From an uncultured Sphingomonas sp. (lineage in GTDB: Bacteria; Pseudomonadota; Alphaproteobacteria; Sphingomonadales; Sphingomonadaceae): a stretch of 64,000 nucleotides of DNA. The position numbers and the translations under genes were made by a program. Location of the stretch: NCBI GenBank assembly GCA_913774925.1, contig CAJYKB010000074.1, positions 25,418 to 89,417 on the forward strand. The letters are read 5' to 3'. The notes beneath the pieces are model-generated. The model was not told where the DNA came from and searched no databases. It saw only the letters and a program-made list of their open reading frames with translations. Positions 35,925-45,867 of this stretch are shown here, one piece after another (the stretch's first letter is position 1; each line of letters begins with the position of its first letter).

Positions 35925-36920
35925 TCAGGAACGCCTCGCCGTCAGGCCCGCCAGTGCGGCGAGGCCCAGCGTCGCGCCGACCGCGGTCGCGGTCAGCGCC
36001 GGGTGGCGGCCGGCGGTGGCATAGACGCTGGTGCGGCGGCCGGGCTGGACGCCGGAGCGTTCGCGGCCGTCGTCGCCCTGCGGTGCGGTCAGGTTGTTGC
36101 CGGGCGTCTTCGCGCGCGCCGGATCGCGCAGCCACGGGAGGAGCGCGCCGCCGAACCGGTCGAGCAGCGCGGGGAAATGCTGCGCGGTCAGCACCTGCAG
36201 CTTGCCCATGCCACCGACCGTCACGTCGCGCGTCGGCCGCACCGCGGCGTCGACGATGGCGCGCGCGACGAGGTCGGGGTCATAGACCGGGGGCGGCAGC
36301 AGCGCCTCGCCGTCGAGGTGGTTGGCGGCATGCTGCGCCACCGGCGTGTCGGTGCCCGACGGCTTCACCAAAGTGACCGAGATGGGGAGGCGATCCGCCT
36401 CGATCTCGATCCGGAGCGAGCCGACATAGCCCTTCACCGCGTGCTTCGTGGCGGCATAGGCGCCCATGCCGGGGCCGGGGATGTCGGACACGATCGAGCC
36501 GAGCGAGATGAGCGCGCCGCCCTCGCGCTGGAGGTTTTCGACCGCGACGAGGCATCCGTGGACGGTGCCGGTGTAGTTGGTGCGCCATAGCGCCTCGTGC
36601 TCGTCCATCGGCGTGTCGACCAGCTTGGCATAAATGGCGACGCCGGCGGCGTTGACCCAGGTATCGATGCGGCCGAACCGCTCGACCGCCTTCGCCGCTG
36701 CGCGCTGCACGTCGCGCAGATCGGTGACGTCGGCGGTCGCGAAGTCCGCGTTGCTGCCGATATCGCGCGCGATGCTCGCGAGGGCATCGCCGTCGCGCGC
36801 CACCAGCATCACCTTCGCGCCTTTCTCTGCCGCCATGCGCGCGGTGGCGAGGCCGATGCCGGAACTGGCGCCGGTGATGAGCATGACCTGCTGGTCGAGC
36901 GGCTTCAGGTGGGGGCGCAT
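35925..36920 (-). CDS. SDR family oxidoreductase
   Basis: QVMLITGASSGIGLATARMAAEKGAKVMLVARD; YAATKHAVKGYVGSLRIE. Confidence 0.94.
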   Translation of the reverse strand: MRPHLKPLDQQVMLITGASSGIGLATARMAAEKGAKVMLVARDGDALASIARDIGSNADFATADVTDLRDVQRAAAKAVERFGRIDTWVNAAGVAIYAKLVDTPMDEHEALWRTNYTGTVHGCLVAVENLQREGGALISLGSIVSDIPGPGMGAYAATKHAVKGYVGSLRIEIEADRLPISVTLVKPSGTDTPVAQHAANHLDGEALLPPPVYDPDLVARAIVDAAVRPTRDVTVGGMGKLQVLTAQHFPALLDRFGGALLPWLRDPARAKTPGNNLTAPQGDDGRERSGVQPGRRTSVYATAGRHPALTATAVGATLGLAALAGLTARRS

Positions 36921-37023
36921 CCGGGTTCCTTTCGCTGTAAGCCGTTGAGAACACGCGGGCGGGCGCGATGTTGCGTGACGACGATCGCGGGGGCTATCCT
37001 GGCGCGAACGACGGGGGATCGAG

Positions 37024-38844
37024 ATGCGGGCGATGATCGGGGCGGTGTTGGGTCTGGTGCTGGCGGCGGGTGCCGCACACGCGCAGGAGGCGCCGCCGCC
37101 GGTGCGCTACGAGGTCGCGTTCCCCGATCCGGCGCATCATCTGGCGCGCGTGACCGCGACGTGGCGCGGGGTGCCGGCGGGACCGTTCAGGGTGCAGATG
37201 TCGCGCTCGTCGCCGGGGCGCTATGCGCTGCACGAATTCGCGAAGAACGTGTTCGACGTGCAGGCGGTGGACGGCGCAGGCCGCGCGCTGCCGGTGACGC
37301 GCAGCGATCCCTATGGCTGGAGCGTCGCGGCGGGGGCGGAGGGGACGGTCAGCGTCACCTATTCGCTCTACGGCGACCGCGGCGACGGCACCTACGACCA
37401 GATCGACGCGACCCATGCGCATCTCAACATGCCCGCGACGATGATGTGGGCGACCGGCTATGACGCGTCGCCGGTGGAGGTCGCCTTCGCGCCGGTCGAC
37501 CCGTCGTGGAAGATCGCGACGCAGCTGATGCCGGTGCCGGGCGTGCCGAACCGCTTCCGCGCGCGCGACCTGCAATATCTGATGGATAGCCCGGTCGAGA
37601 TGTCCGACCATATGGTGCGCGAGTGGAAGGTCGGCGATCAGACCATCCGCATCGCCGCGCACCATCCCGGCACCGCCGCGCAGATGGACCAGCTGGCGGC
37701 GCAGGTGCAGCGACTGGTGCCGCAGCATGCCGCGCTGTTCGGCGAATGGCCGCGTTTCGACGGCGGCAGCTATACCTTCATCGCCGATTACATGCCGCAG
37801 ATCAGCGGCGACGGGATGGAGCATCGCAACTCCACGATCGTCACCACGCCGACCCCGCTGGGCGGCGACAAAGCAGCGCAGCTGGGCACGATCTCGCACG
37901 AGTTCATCCATGCCTGGAACGTCGAGCGCATGCGCCCGGCGGAGCTGGAGCCGTTCGATTTCTCGCGCGCGAACGCCACGCCGTCGCTGTGGCTGGCGGA
38001 GGGGTTCACCAATTACTACGGCCCGATGATGCTGCGGCGCGCCGGGCTGAGCGATGTCGACGGGTTCCTGGCGGAGATGTCGTCGCAATATGACGGCATC
38101 CTGCGCTCGCCCGCGCGCGCGTTCGCGGGGCCGCAGGAGGCGAGCATCCGCGCCCCGCTGGCGGATGCCGCGACCTCGATCGACCCGGTCGCACCGCAGG
38201 CGCGCATTTCCTATTATCCTTACGGCGCGGTGGTCGCGATGCTGCTGGACCTGTCGATCCGGCAGCGCTTCCCGAAGCTGACGCTGGACGATTACATGCG
38301 CCATCTGTGGCGCGCGTACGGCCGCACCGAGACACCGTACCGCCCCGACGACCTGCGCCGCGCGCTGGCGACGGTGACGGGGGATGCGGCGTTCGCGGAT
38401 GCCTTCTTCGCCGAGACGATCGCCGGGCACGAATTGCCCGACGCCGCGCCGCTGCTGGCGCAGGCGGGGCTGGTGGCGCGGCCGGCGAACCCCGGCAGGC
38501 CGTGGATCGGCGCGCCCAAGGCGAGCGCGACCGACGCCGGGGTCTTGCTGGCCGCGGCGCCGGTCACGAGCTCTCCGCTCTACGTCGCGGGGGCGGACAA
38601 GGGTGACCGCGTGGTGGCGCTGGGCGATGCCGCGATCACGACTGCGGCCGACTGGGATGCGGCGCTGGCGCGGCTGACGCCCGGCGCGCGCGTACCGGTG
38701 CGCTTCGTCCAGCGCGGTCGCGAGCGGCAGGCGGTGCTGACGGTCGCGACCGATCCTGCGATCGCGATCGTGCGGATGGAGACGGCGGGGCAGACCCCGA
38801 CCGCGGCGCAGCGCGCCTTCCGCGCGCGCTGGCTGGGGCGTTGA
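37024..38844 (+). CDS. M61 family metallopeptidase (glycyl aminopeptidase-like) with PDZ-like C-terminus
   Basis: TISHEFIHAWNVERMRP (HExxH), LWLAEGFTNYYGPMMLRRAGL; signal peptide. Confidence 0.93.
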   Translation: MRAMIGAVLGLVLAAGAAHAQEAPPPVRYEVAFPDPAHHLARVTATWRGVPAGPFRVQMSRSSPGRYALHEFAKNVFDVQAVDGAGRALPVTRSDPYGWSVAAGAEGTVSVTYSLYGDRGDGTYDQIDATHAHLNMPATMMWATGYDASPVEVAFAPVDPSWKIATQLMPVPGVPNRFRARDLQYLMDSPVEMSDHMVREWKVGDQTIRIAAHHPGTAAQMDQLAAQVQRLVPQHAALFGEWPRFDGGSYTFIADYMPQISGDGMEHRNSTIVTTPTPLGGDKAAQLGTISHEFIHAWNVERMRPAELEPFDFSRANATPSLWLAEGFTNYYGPMMLRRAGLSDVDGFLAEMSSQYDGILRSPARAFAGPQEASIRAPLADAATSIDPVAPQARISYYPYGAVVAMLLDLSIRQRFPKLTLDDYMRHLWRAYGRTETPYRPDDLRRALATVTGDAAFADAFFAETIAGHELPDAAPLLAQAGLVARPANPGRPWIGAPKASATDAGVLLAAAPVTSSPLYVAGADKGDRVVALGDAAITTAADWDAALARLTPGARVPVRFVQRGRERQAVLTVATDPAIAIVRMETAGQTPTAAQRAFRARWLGR

Positions 38845-38931
38845 GCGACGACGCGACGAGGTGCGCAATCGGGACGGCGGCCCGCAATGCGCGCGATTGA
38901 CAGCCCTGTAAGCGACGCGCAGGTGGGTGGG

Positions 38932-41595
38932 ATGACTCGCGCTGATTCATCGTATCCGCTTGATTCGACGTCGAACCCGGCCGGCTGGCCTATCGGCGGC
39001 GGCGACACGGGGGCGCTGGTGCGCGCGTTCGACTGGGCGGCGACGTCGCTGGGGTCGATGGCGGACTGGTCGCGCGAACTGCGCGCGACGGTGTCGAACA
39101 TCGTCAATTCGCCCGTGGCGAAGGTGCTGATGTGGGGGCCGGACCACATCATGATCTACAACGACGCCTATAGCGTGATCGCGGGCGCGAACCATCCGCG
39201 CGCGCTGGGCGGGACGGTGCCGACGATCTGGCCCGAGATCTGGGACTGGAACCGCGAGATCCTCCGTCGCGGGTTCGCGGGGGAGACGCTGTCGTACCGC
39301 GATCAGCCGATGACGCTGGTGCGCGGCGGCGTGGCGGAGGAGGTGTACCTCGACCTGTTCTACACCCCCGTCTACGGCGCGGACGGTTCGGTGGGCGGGG
39401 TGATGTGCACCGCGCTCGACAATACCGACCGGCTGCTGCTGGAGCGGCGGCTGGAGGCGCATGTCGCGGCGCTCGGCGATGCCAATGCACGCTTCCGCTC
39501 CGCGATCGAGGCGACGCACGGGGTGCTGTGGACCAACGATGCCGCCGGGCGGATGACCGGCGAGCAGCCGGGCTGGGCGATGCTGACCGGGCAGACGCAG
39601 GCGCAATATGACGGCTATGGCTGGGCCGATGCGGTTCATCCCGACGACGCGCAGCCGTCGATCGCGGCGTGGCAGCGCGCGGTCGCGACCAAGTCGACCT
39701 TCGTCCACGAGCACCGGGTGCGGCGGCATTGCGGGACGTGGCGTACCTTCGCGATCCGCGCGGTGCCGCGACTGGATGCGCGGGGGGAGATCGCGGAATG
39801 GGTCGGGGTCCACACCGACATCACGCATCAACGCTCCGCCGAGGCGGCGCTGCGCGACCATGCGGAACAGCTGGAGCGGCAGGTGCGCCACCGCCAGCGC
39901 GCCGAGGATCAGCTGCGCCAGCTGAACGAGACGCTGGAGGCGCGCGTCATCGCCGAAATCGAATCGCGCCGCGCGACCGAGGCCAAGCTGGCGCAGGCGC
40001 AGAAGATGGAGACGGTCGGCAAGCTGACCGGCGGCGTCGCGCACGATTTCAACAACCTGCTCCAGGTCGTGTCGGGCAACCTGCAGCTGCTGATGAAGGA
40101 TGTCGCAGGCAACGAGCGCGCAGAGGCGCGCGTCGCGAATGCGATGGCGGGCGTGTCGCGCGGGTCGCGCCTCGCCTCGCAGCTGCTGGCGTTCGGGCGG
40201 CGGCAGGCGCTGGAGCCCAAGGTCGTCAACGTCACGCGCTTCGTCGGCGGGATGGACGACATGCTGCGCCGCGCGATCGGCGAGGGGATCGAGATCGAGA
40301 CGATCGTCGGCGGCGGCCTGTGGAACACCTTCATCGATCCCGGCCAGATCGAGAATGCGCTGCTGAACCTGGCGATCAACGCGCGCGACGCGATGGACGG
40401 TCAGGGGAAGCTGACGATCGAGCTGGCCAATGCGCATCTGGACGACGAGTACGCCCGCACCCATGACGAGGTGACGCCGGGGCAATATGTCATGCTGGCG
40501 GTGACCGACACCGGCACCGGCATGGCGCCCGAGATCGTCGAGAAGGTGTTCGAGCCGTTCTTCTCCACCAAGGCGGAGGGCAAGGGCTCGGGGCTGGGGC
40601 TGTCGATGGTCTATGGCTTCGTCAAGCAGTCCGGCGGGCATGTGAAGATCTATTCGGAGCCGGGGCACGGCACCTCGATCAAGCTGTACCTGCCGCGCGC
40701 GATGCAGAGCGAGGACATGGAGGTCGCGGTCGACACCGGTCCGATCACCGGCGGGACCGAGACGGTGCTGGTGGTGGAGGACGACGACGAGGTGCGCGCC
40801 ACCGTCGTCGAGCTGCTCGCCGACCTGGGCTATCGCGTGCTGAAGGCGGTGGATGCGCAGAGCGCGCTGAGCGTGATCGAGAGCGGGATCCCGATCGACG
40901 TGCTGTTCACCGACGTGGTGATGCCGGGGACGCTCAAAAGCCCGGAGCTGGCGCGCAAGGCGCGCGAGCGGATGCCCGACATCGCGGTGCTGTTCACCAG
41001 CGGCTATACCGAGAATTCGATCGTCCATGGCGGGCGGCTCGACCCCGGCGTGGAATTGCTGTCGAAGCCGTACACGCGTGAGGCGCTGGCGCGGAAGTTT
41101 CGCCACGTGCTGGCCAACCAGGGACAGCGGCGGCAGGCCGTCGCACACGCGCCCGCGCCCGCTCCGGTGGTGGCCCCGGCGCCGGTGGCGGCGTCGCGCA
41201 CCGTCCTGCTGGTGGAGGACGACGCGCTGATCCGCGCCGCCACCGCCGAGGTGTTGCAGGACGGGGGGCATGTCGTGATCGAGGCGGCGAGCGCGGAGGA
41301 GGCGATGGCCGCGCTCCAGACCGCGCCGATCGACGTGCTGATGACAGACATCCACCTGCCCGGCAGCTCCGGGATCGATCTGGCGGCGCGCGCGCGGTTG
41401 ATCCGGGAGGGGATCCGCGTGGTGGTGGCGAGCGGCGATACCGCCGGTGTCGCGGTCACGCTGCCCGGGGCGGCGGTGCTGGCCAAGCCGTACAATGCCG
41501 CGCAGCTGCTGGCGATGATCGCGGGCGAGGCGGGGGTCGCGACCGCGCCCGCGTCCACATCCACGCCGAAGCGCGCGCTGGAGGGCGAGGGCTGA
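38932..41595 (+). CDS. PAS-containing hybrid sensor histidine kinase with two C-terminal receiver domains
   Basis: KLTGGVAHDFNNLLQVVSGNLQLL H-box; NLAINARDAM; GKGSGLGLSMVYGF; two REC domains VLVVEDDDEVRA...LFTDVVMPG and VLLVEDDALIRA...LMTDIHLPG. Confidence 0.94.
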   Translation: MTRADSSYPLDSTSNPAGWPIGGGDTGALVRAFDWAATSLGSMADWSRELRATVSNIVNSPVAKVLMWGPDHIMIYNDAYSVIAGANHPRALGGTVPTIWPEIWDWNREILRRGFAGETLSYRDQPMTLVRGGVAEEVYLDLFYTPVYGADGSVGGVMCTALDNTDRLLLERRLEAHVAALGDANARFRSAIEATHGVLWTNDAAGRMTGEQPGWAMLTGQTQAQYDGYGWADAVHPDDAQPSIAAWQRAVATKSTFVHEHRVRRHCGTWRTFAIRAVPRLDARGEIAEWVGVHTDITHQRSAEAALRDHAEQLERQVRHRQRAEDQLRQLNETLEARVIAEIESRRATEAKLAQAQKMETVGKLTGGVAHDFNNLLQVVSGNLQLLMKDVAGNERAEARVANAMAGVSRGSRLASQLLAFGRRQALEPKVVNVTRFVGGMDDMLRRAIGEGIEIETIVGGGLWNTFIDPGQIENALLNLAINARDAMDGQGKLTIELANAHLDDEYARTHDEVTPGQYVMLAVTDTGTGMAPEIVEKVFEPFFSTKAEGKGSGLGLSMVYGFVKQSGGHVKIYSEPGHGTSIKLYLPRAMQSEDMEVAVDTGPITGGTETVLVVEDDDEVRATVVELLADLGYRVLKAVDAQSALSVIESGIPIDVLFTDVVMPGTLKSPELARKARERMPDIAVLFTSGYTENSIVHGGRLDPGVELLSKPYTREALARKFRHVLANQGQRRQAVAHAPAPAPVVAPAPVAASRTVLLVEDDALIRAATAEVLQDGGHVVIEAASAEEAMAALQTAPIDVLMTDIHLPGSSGIDLAARARLIREGIRVVVASGDTAGVAVTLPGAAVLAKPYNAAQLLAMIAGEAGVATAPASTSTPKRALEGEG

Positions 41596-41604
41596 GCCTG
41601 TCCC

Positions 41605-41703
41605 CGTCATGCCGGGCTCGTCCCGGCATCCAGGGTGCCGAACACGCTATCTGCGGGATCACACAGAGTCCCGGATCCCGGGACGAGCCCCGGGAGTGTC
41701 GTT
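41605..41703. repeat. REP-like paired inverted repeat (family F, cgtcatgccgggctcgtcccggcatccaggg)
   Basis: cgtcatgccgggctcgtcccggcatccag ... cccggatcccgggacgagccccggg. Confidence 0.82.
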
Positions 41704-41728
41704 GTCGTGACGACGCCGCCAAGGGCGC

Positions 41729-41823
41729 TTCCGTGCTCCTGCGCAGACAGGAGCCCAGGGTTGTGGGTCGCATCCGGCGTTGCGTTGCGTGGCCCTGGGC
41801 TCCTGCCTGCGCCGGAGCACGGC
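41729..41823. repeat. REP-like paired inverted repeat (family B)
   Basis: cgtgctcctgcgcagacaggagcccagggtt ... ccctgggctcctgcctgcgccggagcacg. Confidence 0.85.
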
Positions 41824-41917
41824 GTACGTGTGGCGTAGGTCGCGTCCCTCGCCTTGAGCCGCCCCGCATGACGGTTCGGCTTGTCAACGCCGCCCCGCGT
41901 CTGCCACGGGGGCGGGC

Positions 41918-42493
41918 ATGATCGCGTTGTTTCTGGCACTTGCCGCCGCCGCCGCATCTCCCCAGCAGGACGGCCCGCCGATCGTGGTGAAGGGGCCGCA
42001 GCCCGCGCAGCCGCAGACCCCGGCGACGATGGTGGCGGAGCCGGTCGCGATGATGATCGCGACGTTCGACAGCAACGGCGACGCGCTGGTCGATCGATCC
42101 GAGATGCTGGCAGGGGTGCGCGCCTCGTTCGAGGCGATCGATACGGCGCACACCGGCAAGCTGCGCTACATCGCCTTCGCCGATTGGGCGGAGCGATTCC
42201 TGGGCGATCGCAACGCGCTGCCCAGTCCGTTCGAGGTCGATCGCGATAGCGATGGACAGATCACGCTGGAGGAATTGCAGGACCAATTCTCGCGCCTGTT
42301 CGCGCGCTACGACAAGGACGGCAGCAAGACGATCAGCCGTGCCGAGCTGCTGACCTATCGCACCGCGCCGGTCGATGCGCGCGGGCCGACCGCGGGGCGG
42401 CGGCCCGAAGCGAAGGCGCCGCCGCCGAGCGGACGAGGTCGCCGCGGTGCGCCGCCGCCCCAGGCGCCGGACGAAAAGGACGACACGCCGTGA
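41918..42493 (+). CDS. EF-hand domain protein, secreted
   Basis: EF-hand-like loops [36 protein letters not shown] after a signal peptide. Confidence 0.85.
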   Translation: MIALFLALAAAAASPQQDGPPIVVKGPQPAQPQTPATMVAEPVAMMIATFDSNGDALVDRSEMLAGVRASFEAIDTAHTGKLRYIAFADWAERFLGDRNALPSPFEVDRDSDGQITLEELQDQFSRLFARYDKDGSKTISRAELLTYRTAPVDARGPTAGRRPEAKAPPPSGRGRRGAPPPQAPDEKDDTP

Positions 42494-43629
42494 CCCGCTT
42501 CGCGTTTTCGATCCATGCCACCGACGGCGCGGCGCGCAACGGCGCGATCGCGATGGAGCGCGGCGTCATCCGCACGCCCGCGTTCATGCCGGTCGGCACC
42601 GCCGCGACGGTCAAGGCGATGAAGCCGGCGGACGTCGAGCGCGCGGGCGCGGACATCATCCTGGGCAACACCTATCACCTGATGCTGCGCCCCGGCGCGG
42701 AGCGGGTTGCGCGGCTGGGCGGGCTGCACCGCTTCATGGGGTGGGAGAAGCCGATCCTGACCGATTCGGGCGGCTATCAGGTGATGAGCCTGTCGGCGCT
42801 GACCAAGCGGTCGGAGGAGGGGGTGGCGTTCGCCTCGCACCTGGACGGCACGCGGCACATGATTACACCCGAGCGCTCGATCGAGATTCAGCGGCTGCTG
42901 GGCAGCAACATCGTGATGGCGTTCGACGAGCTGGTGCCGACGACCTCCACGCGCGAGGTGCAGGCCGCGGCGATGGAACGATCGATGCGCTGGGCGAGGC
43001 GCAGCCGCGATGCGTTCGACGGCGGCGAGGAGCATGCCGCGCGCAACGCGATCTTCGGCATCCAGCAGGGCGCGCTGGACGAGGGGCTGCGCAAGGCGAG
43101 CGCCGACGCGCTGATCGATATCGGCTTCGACGGCTATGCGATCGGCGGGCTGGCGGTGGGCGAGGGGCAGGAGGCGATGTTCGGCTGCCTCGACTTCGCG
43201 CCCGCGCAACTGCCTGCGGACAAGCCCCGCTACCTGATGGGGGTGGGCAAGCCGACCGACATCGTCGGCGCGGTGGAACGCGGGGTCGACATGTTCGACT
43301 GCGTCATGCCGACGCGATCGGGGCGGACGGGGCAGGCGTTCACGCGGGGAGGGCCGATCAACATCCGCAACGCGCGCTTCGCCGAGGATCAGGGGCCGCT
43401 CGACCCGGAATGCGCCTGCGCGGTGTGCGGCACGTGGTCGCGCGCCTATGTCCATCATCTGGTGCGGGCGGGCGAGATGCTGGGCGCGATGTTGATGACC
43501 GAACACAATATCGCCTTCTACGAGGCGTTGATGGCGGACCTGCGCACCGCGATTGCGGGCGGCACGCTGACGCCGTTCGCCAATGATTTCCGTGCGCGCT
43601 ATGGCGCCGCCAAAGGAGAGTCTGCGTGA
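42490..43629 (+). CDS. tgt: Queuine tRNA-ribosyltransferase
   Basis: [74 protein letters not shown] zinc site. Confidence 0.97.
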   Translation: MTRFAFSIHATDGAARNGAIAMERGVIRTPAFMPVGTAATVKAMKPADVERAGADIILGNTYHLMLRPGAERVARLGGLHRFMGWEKPILTDSGGYQVMSLSALTKRSEEGVAFASHLDGTRHMITPERSIEIQRLLGSNIVMAFDELVPTTSTREVQAAAMERSMRWARRSRDAFDGGEEHAARNAIFGIQQGALDEGLRKASADALIDIGFDGYAIGGLAVGEGQEAMFGCLDFAPAQLPADKPRYLMGVGKPTDIVGAVERGVDMFDCVMPTRSGRTGQAFTRGGPINIRNARFAEDQGPLDPECACAVCGTWSRAYVHHLVRAGEMLGAMLMTEHNIAFYEALMADLRTAIAGGTLTPFANDFRARYGAAKGESA

Positions 43630-43835
43630 CCGACGAAACAACCGAACCCAACGAGATCCTGGCCACCGTCGCCGCCGCGAAGGCGCATGAGGAAGCCGCG
43701 ACCGGCAAAAGCGAGGAGCAGGCGCGCGCGCGCCGCTGGCAGCTGGGCAAGACGTGGCTGGGCGTCGGCATCGGATCGGCCGCGGTGGCGGCTGCGGTCC
43801 TGTTCGCCAATTCCCGGGGCGACAGCAAAAAGTAA
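43626..43835 (+). CDS. Small hypothetical membrane protein (69 aa)
   Basis: GTG start overlaps tgt stop; one predicted TM segment [19 protein letters not shown]. Confidence 0.65.
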   Translation: MTDETTEPNEILATVAAAKAHEEAATGKSEEQARARRWQLGKTWLGVGIGSAAVAAAVLFANSRGDSKK

Positions 43836-43895
43836 CCACACCCGGCGTAGGGCGGTCCCCGGCGCGCGACATGCCGTGGCGCGCAGGAGAGATGC

Positions 43896-44885
43896 GTGCC
43901 CCTTGTCGCCTCGATCACGTACCCGCCGGGAGCCGGCGTGGCGCACGCGCGCCGCGTGCTGGTGGTCGTGGTCGCGGCGATCATCGTGGCGCTGGGTGCC
44001 TTTTCGGCGCAGGCGGCGCTGCTGCTGCTGACGCCCGCGCTGCCGGCGCATCCGGCGGTCAGCCGGGCGCTGCCGCCGCCCGCGGTGCGGGCGATGTTGC
44101 CCTCGCCCGCGCGCGGCGCGACGGGAACCGCGCCCTTGCCCCCGGAGCCGATGGCGACGCCGCTCGCGGCTGATCGTCCCGTCGTGTCGGCGCTGCCCTT
44201 CTCGCTGCGCGGGATCGGTACGGCGGATCGCGGGCGCGCGGTCGAATGCCTGGCCGCCGCGATCTATTACGAGGCGGGATCCGAGCCGATCGACGGGCAG
44301 CGCGCGGTCGCGCAGGTCATCCTGAACCGCGTGCGCCATCCTGCCTTTCCGGGCACGATCTGCGGCACGGTCTATCAGGGGTCGGAGCGCAGCGGCTGCC
44401 AGTTCAGCTTCGCCTGCGACGGGGCGATGGCGCGCGCCCCGTCGCGCGCCGGCTGGGCGCAGGCGACGCGGGTCGCCGCGGCGGCGCTGGCCGGGGCGGT
44501 GTATGCGCCGGTCGGGCTGGCGACGCACTATCACACCTATGCGGTCACCCCGGCGTGGAACCGCAGCCTGGTGATGACCGACGCGGTGGGCGCGCATTTC
44601 TTCCATCGCTGGCGTGGGTTCTGGGGCACGCGGGCGGCCTTCGCGCAGGCCTATCGAGGGCACGAGCCGTTGCCGGGGCCGCATCCCGCCGTCGCGTCCA
44701 TCGTGGCGACCATCGACACCGTCCCGCCTGTCGTGCTCGCCGTCCCGGTGCCCGCACCGTCCCCGACGATCGCGGCGCCGCGTCGTGCGGCCGTCCCGGT
44801 CGCGGCGCCGTCTTCCCCCGTCCTGCCCGAGTCGCAGGTGCTCGACCGGTGGAAGGAATCGGGGCAGCCGCTCGACCGGAAATAG
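43896..44885 (+). CDS. Cell wall hydrolase, SleB family
   Basis: ECLAAAIYYEAGSEPIDGQRAVAQVILNRVRHPAFPGTICGTVYQGSERSGCQFSFACDG. Confidence 0.93.
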   Translation: MPLVASITYPPGAGVAHARRVLVVVVAAIIVALGAFSAQAALLLLTPALPAHPAVSRALPPPAVRAMLPSPARGATGTAPLPPEPMATPLAADRPVVSALPFSLRGIGTADRGRAVECLAAAIYYEAGSEPIDGQRAVAQVILNRVRHPAFPGTICGTVYQGSERSGCQFSFACDGAMARAPSRAGWAQATRVAAAALAGAVYAPVGLATHYHTYAVTPAWNRSLVMTDAVGAHFFHRWRGFWGTRAAFAQAYRGHEPLPGPHPAVASIVATIDTVPPVVLAVPVPAPSPTIAAPRRAAVPVAAPSSPVLPESQVLDRWKESGQPLDRK

Positions 44886-44959
44886 CGTCAACGCGTCGTT
44901 TACTATCCCGCGTCTAGGGTCGCCGCCTTCGTGAACGCGCGGGAGCGAGCGACGGGGCT

Positions 44960-45268
44960 ATGCCGATGGACGACCACAACCAGATCCTCCAGTCCGCGCG
45001 GGACGAGGCCCGCCGCATCATCGATGCGACCGCGACCATGGATCCCGAGGTGCGCGTGGCGATGCCCGCGGCGCAGTTCCAGAAGCTGGGGCAGCTGCTC
45101 GACTATGTCACCACCCGCGCGCAGGGCGAGGCCGACCGTTTCGACGCGCCGATCGACGGTATCCGCTTCTGGGTGCCGCTCCATTATCTGGAGCTGGAGC
45201 GCGCGCGGATCGCGGAAGCGCAGCCGAGCTATTATCAGCAGGCGTTCGACCGGCTGATGCAGGACTGA
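44960..45268 (+). CDS. Conserved hypothetical protein (102 aa)
   Basis: Acceptable ORF with ATG start, typical codon usage, isolated between two + strand genes. Confidence 0.6.
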   Translation: MPMDDHNQILQSARDEARRIIDATATMDPEVRVAMPAAQFQKLGQLLDYVTTRAQGEADRFDAPIDGIRFWVPLHYLELERARIAEAQPSYYQQAFDRLMQD

Positions 45269-45379
45269 CGGCGCGCCGTTCGAGGCGTGCGGAAATCGCG
45301 ACCAAAATAAGTTAACGCCCGATTGACTGTCCGTCGCGGCTGGCCAACCATGAGGCCCGCGTGAACGGAGAATGACGAC

Positions 45380-45853
45380 GTGCCCCACTGGGTGGCTGCG
45401 GTTCCGGGTTTGATGACGGCGGGGGCGGCAATCGCGCCCGTGACAGCGACGACCCCCGCCCGCCTGTGGCAGGGCATGGAGCGGATCGCGGTCGTCTGCG
45501 TCGCGCCCGATACCGCCACCTCCCCCGATTGGTGCACCGATGCGCTGGACGAGGTGCGCCGCGGCGCGCCGGTCCCGGTCGCGCGCGCCGATCGGCCCGC
45601 CACCCAGGCGGGGACGATCAACATCCTGCTGACGCTGGAGGCCGACCGCACGCTGACGCTGCGGATCGAGCCCGCGTCCGCGTTCGACGATTCGCAAGGA
45701 GCCTATGTGCGCCATGGCCTGACCCTTCCCGCATCGACCCAGGGAGCCGGGGCGATGCGGGGGGTGCTGGCGCAGGCTCTTGGCGATGCCCTGCCCTGGC
45801 GGTCCACCGCCGGGCGGGGGCCAGGCAGGGTGGCGGAGCCGCCCAGAGCGTAA
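45380..45853 (+). CDS. Hypothetical exported protein (157 aa) directly upstream of the serralysin gene
   Basis: Hydrophobic N-terminus; two cysteines in the predicted mature part; ends about 15 bp before the protease ATG. Confidence 0.6.
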   Translation: MPHWVAAVPGLMTAGAAIAPVTATTPARLWQGMERIAVVCVAPDTATSPDWCTDALDEVRRGAPVPVARADRPATQAGTINILLTLEADRTLTLRIEPASAFDDSQGAYVRHGLTLPASTQGAGAMRGVLAQALGDALPWRSTAGRGPGRVAEPPRA

Positions 45854-45867
45854 CGGGAGAAAAGAAA

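Noticed and set aside
38947-41610. 887-aa minus-strand ORF
   Set aside because: Antisense to a clear hybrid histidine kinase; Arg/His/Gln-rich low-complexity translation typical of high-GC antisense frames.
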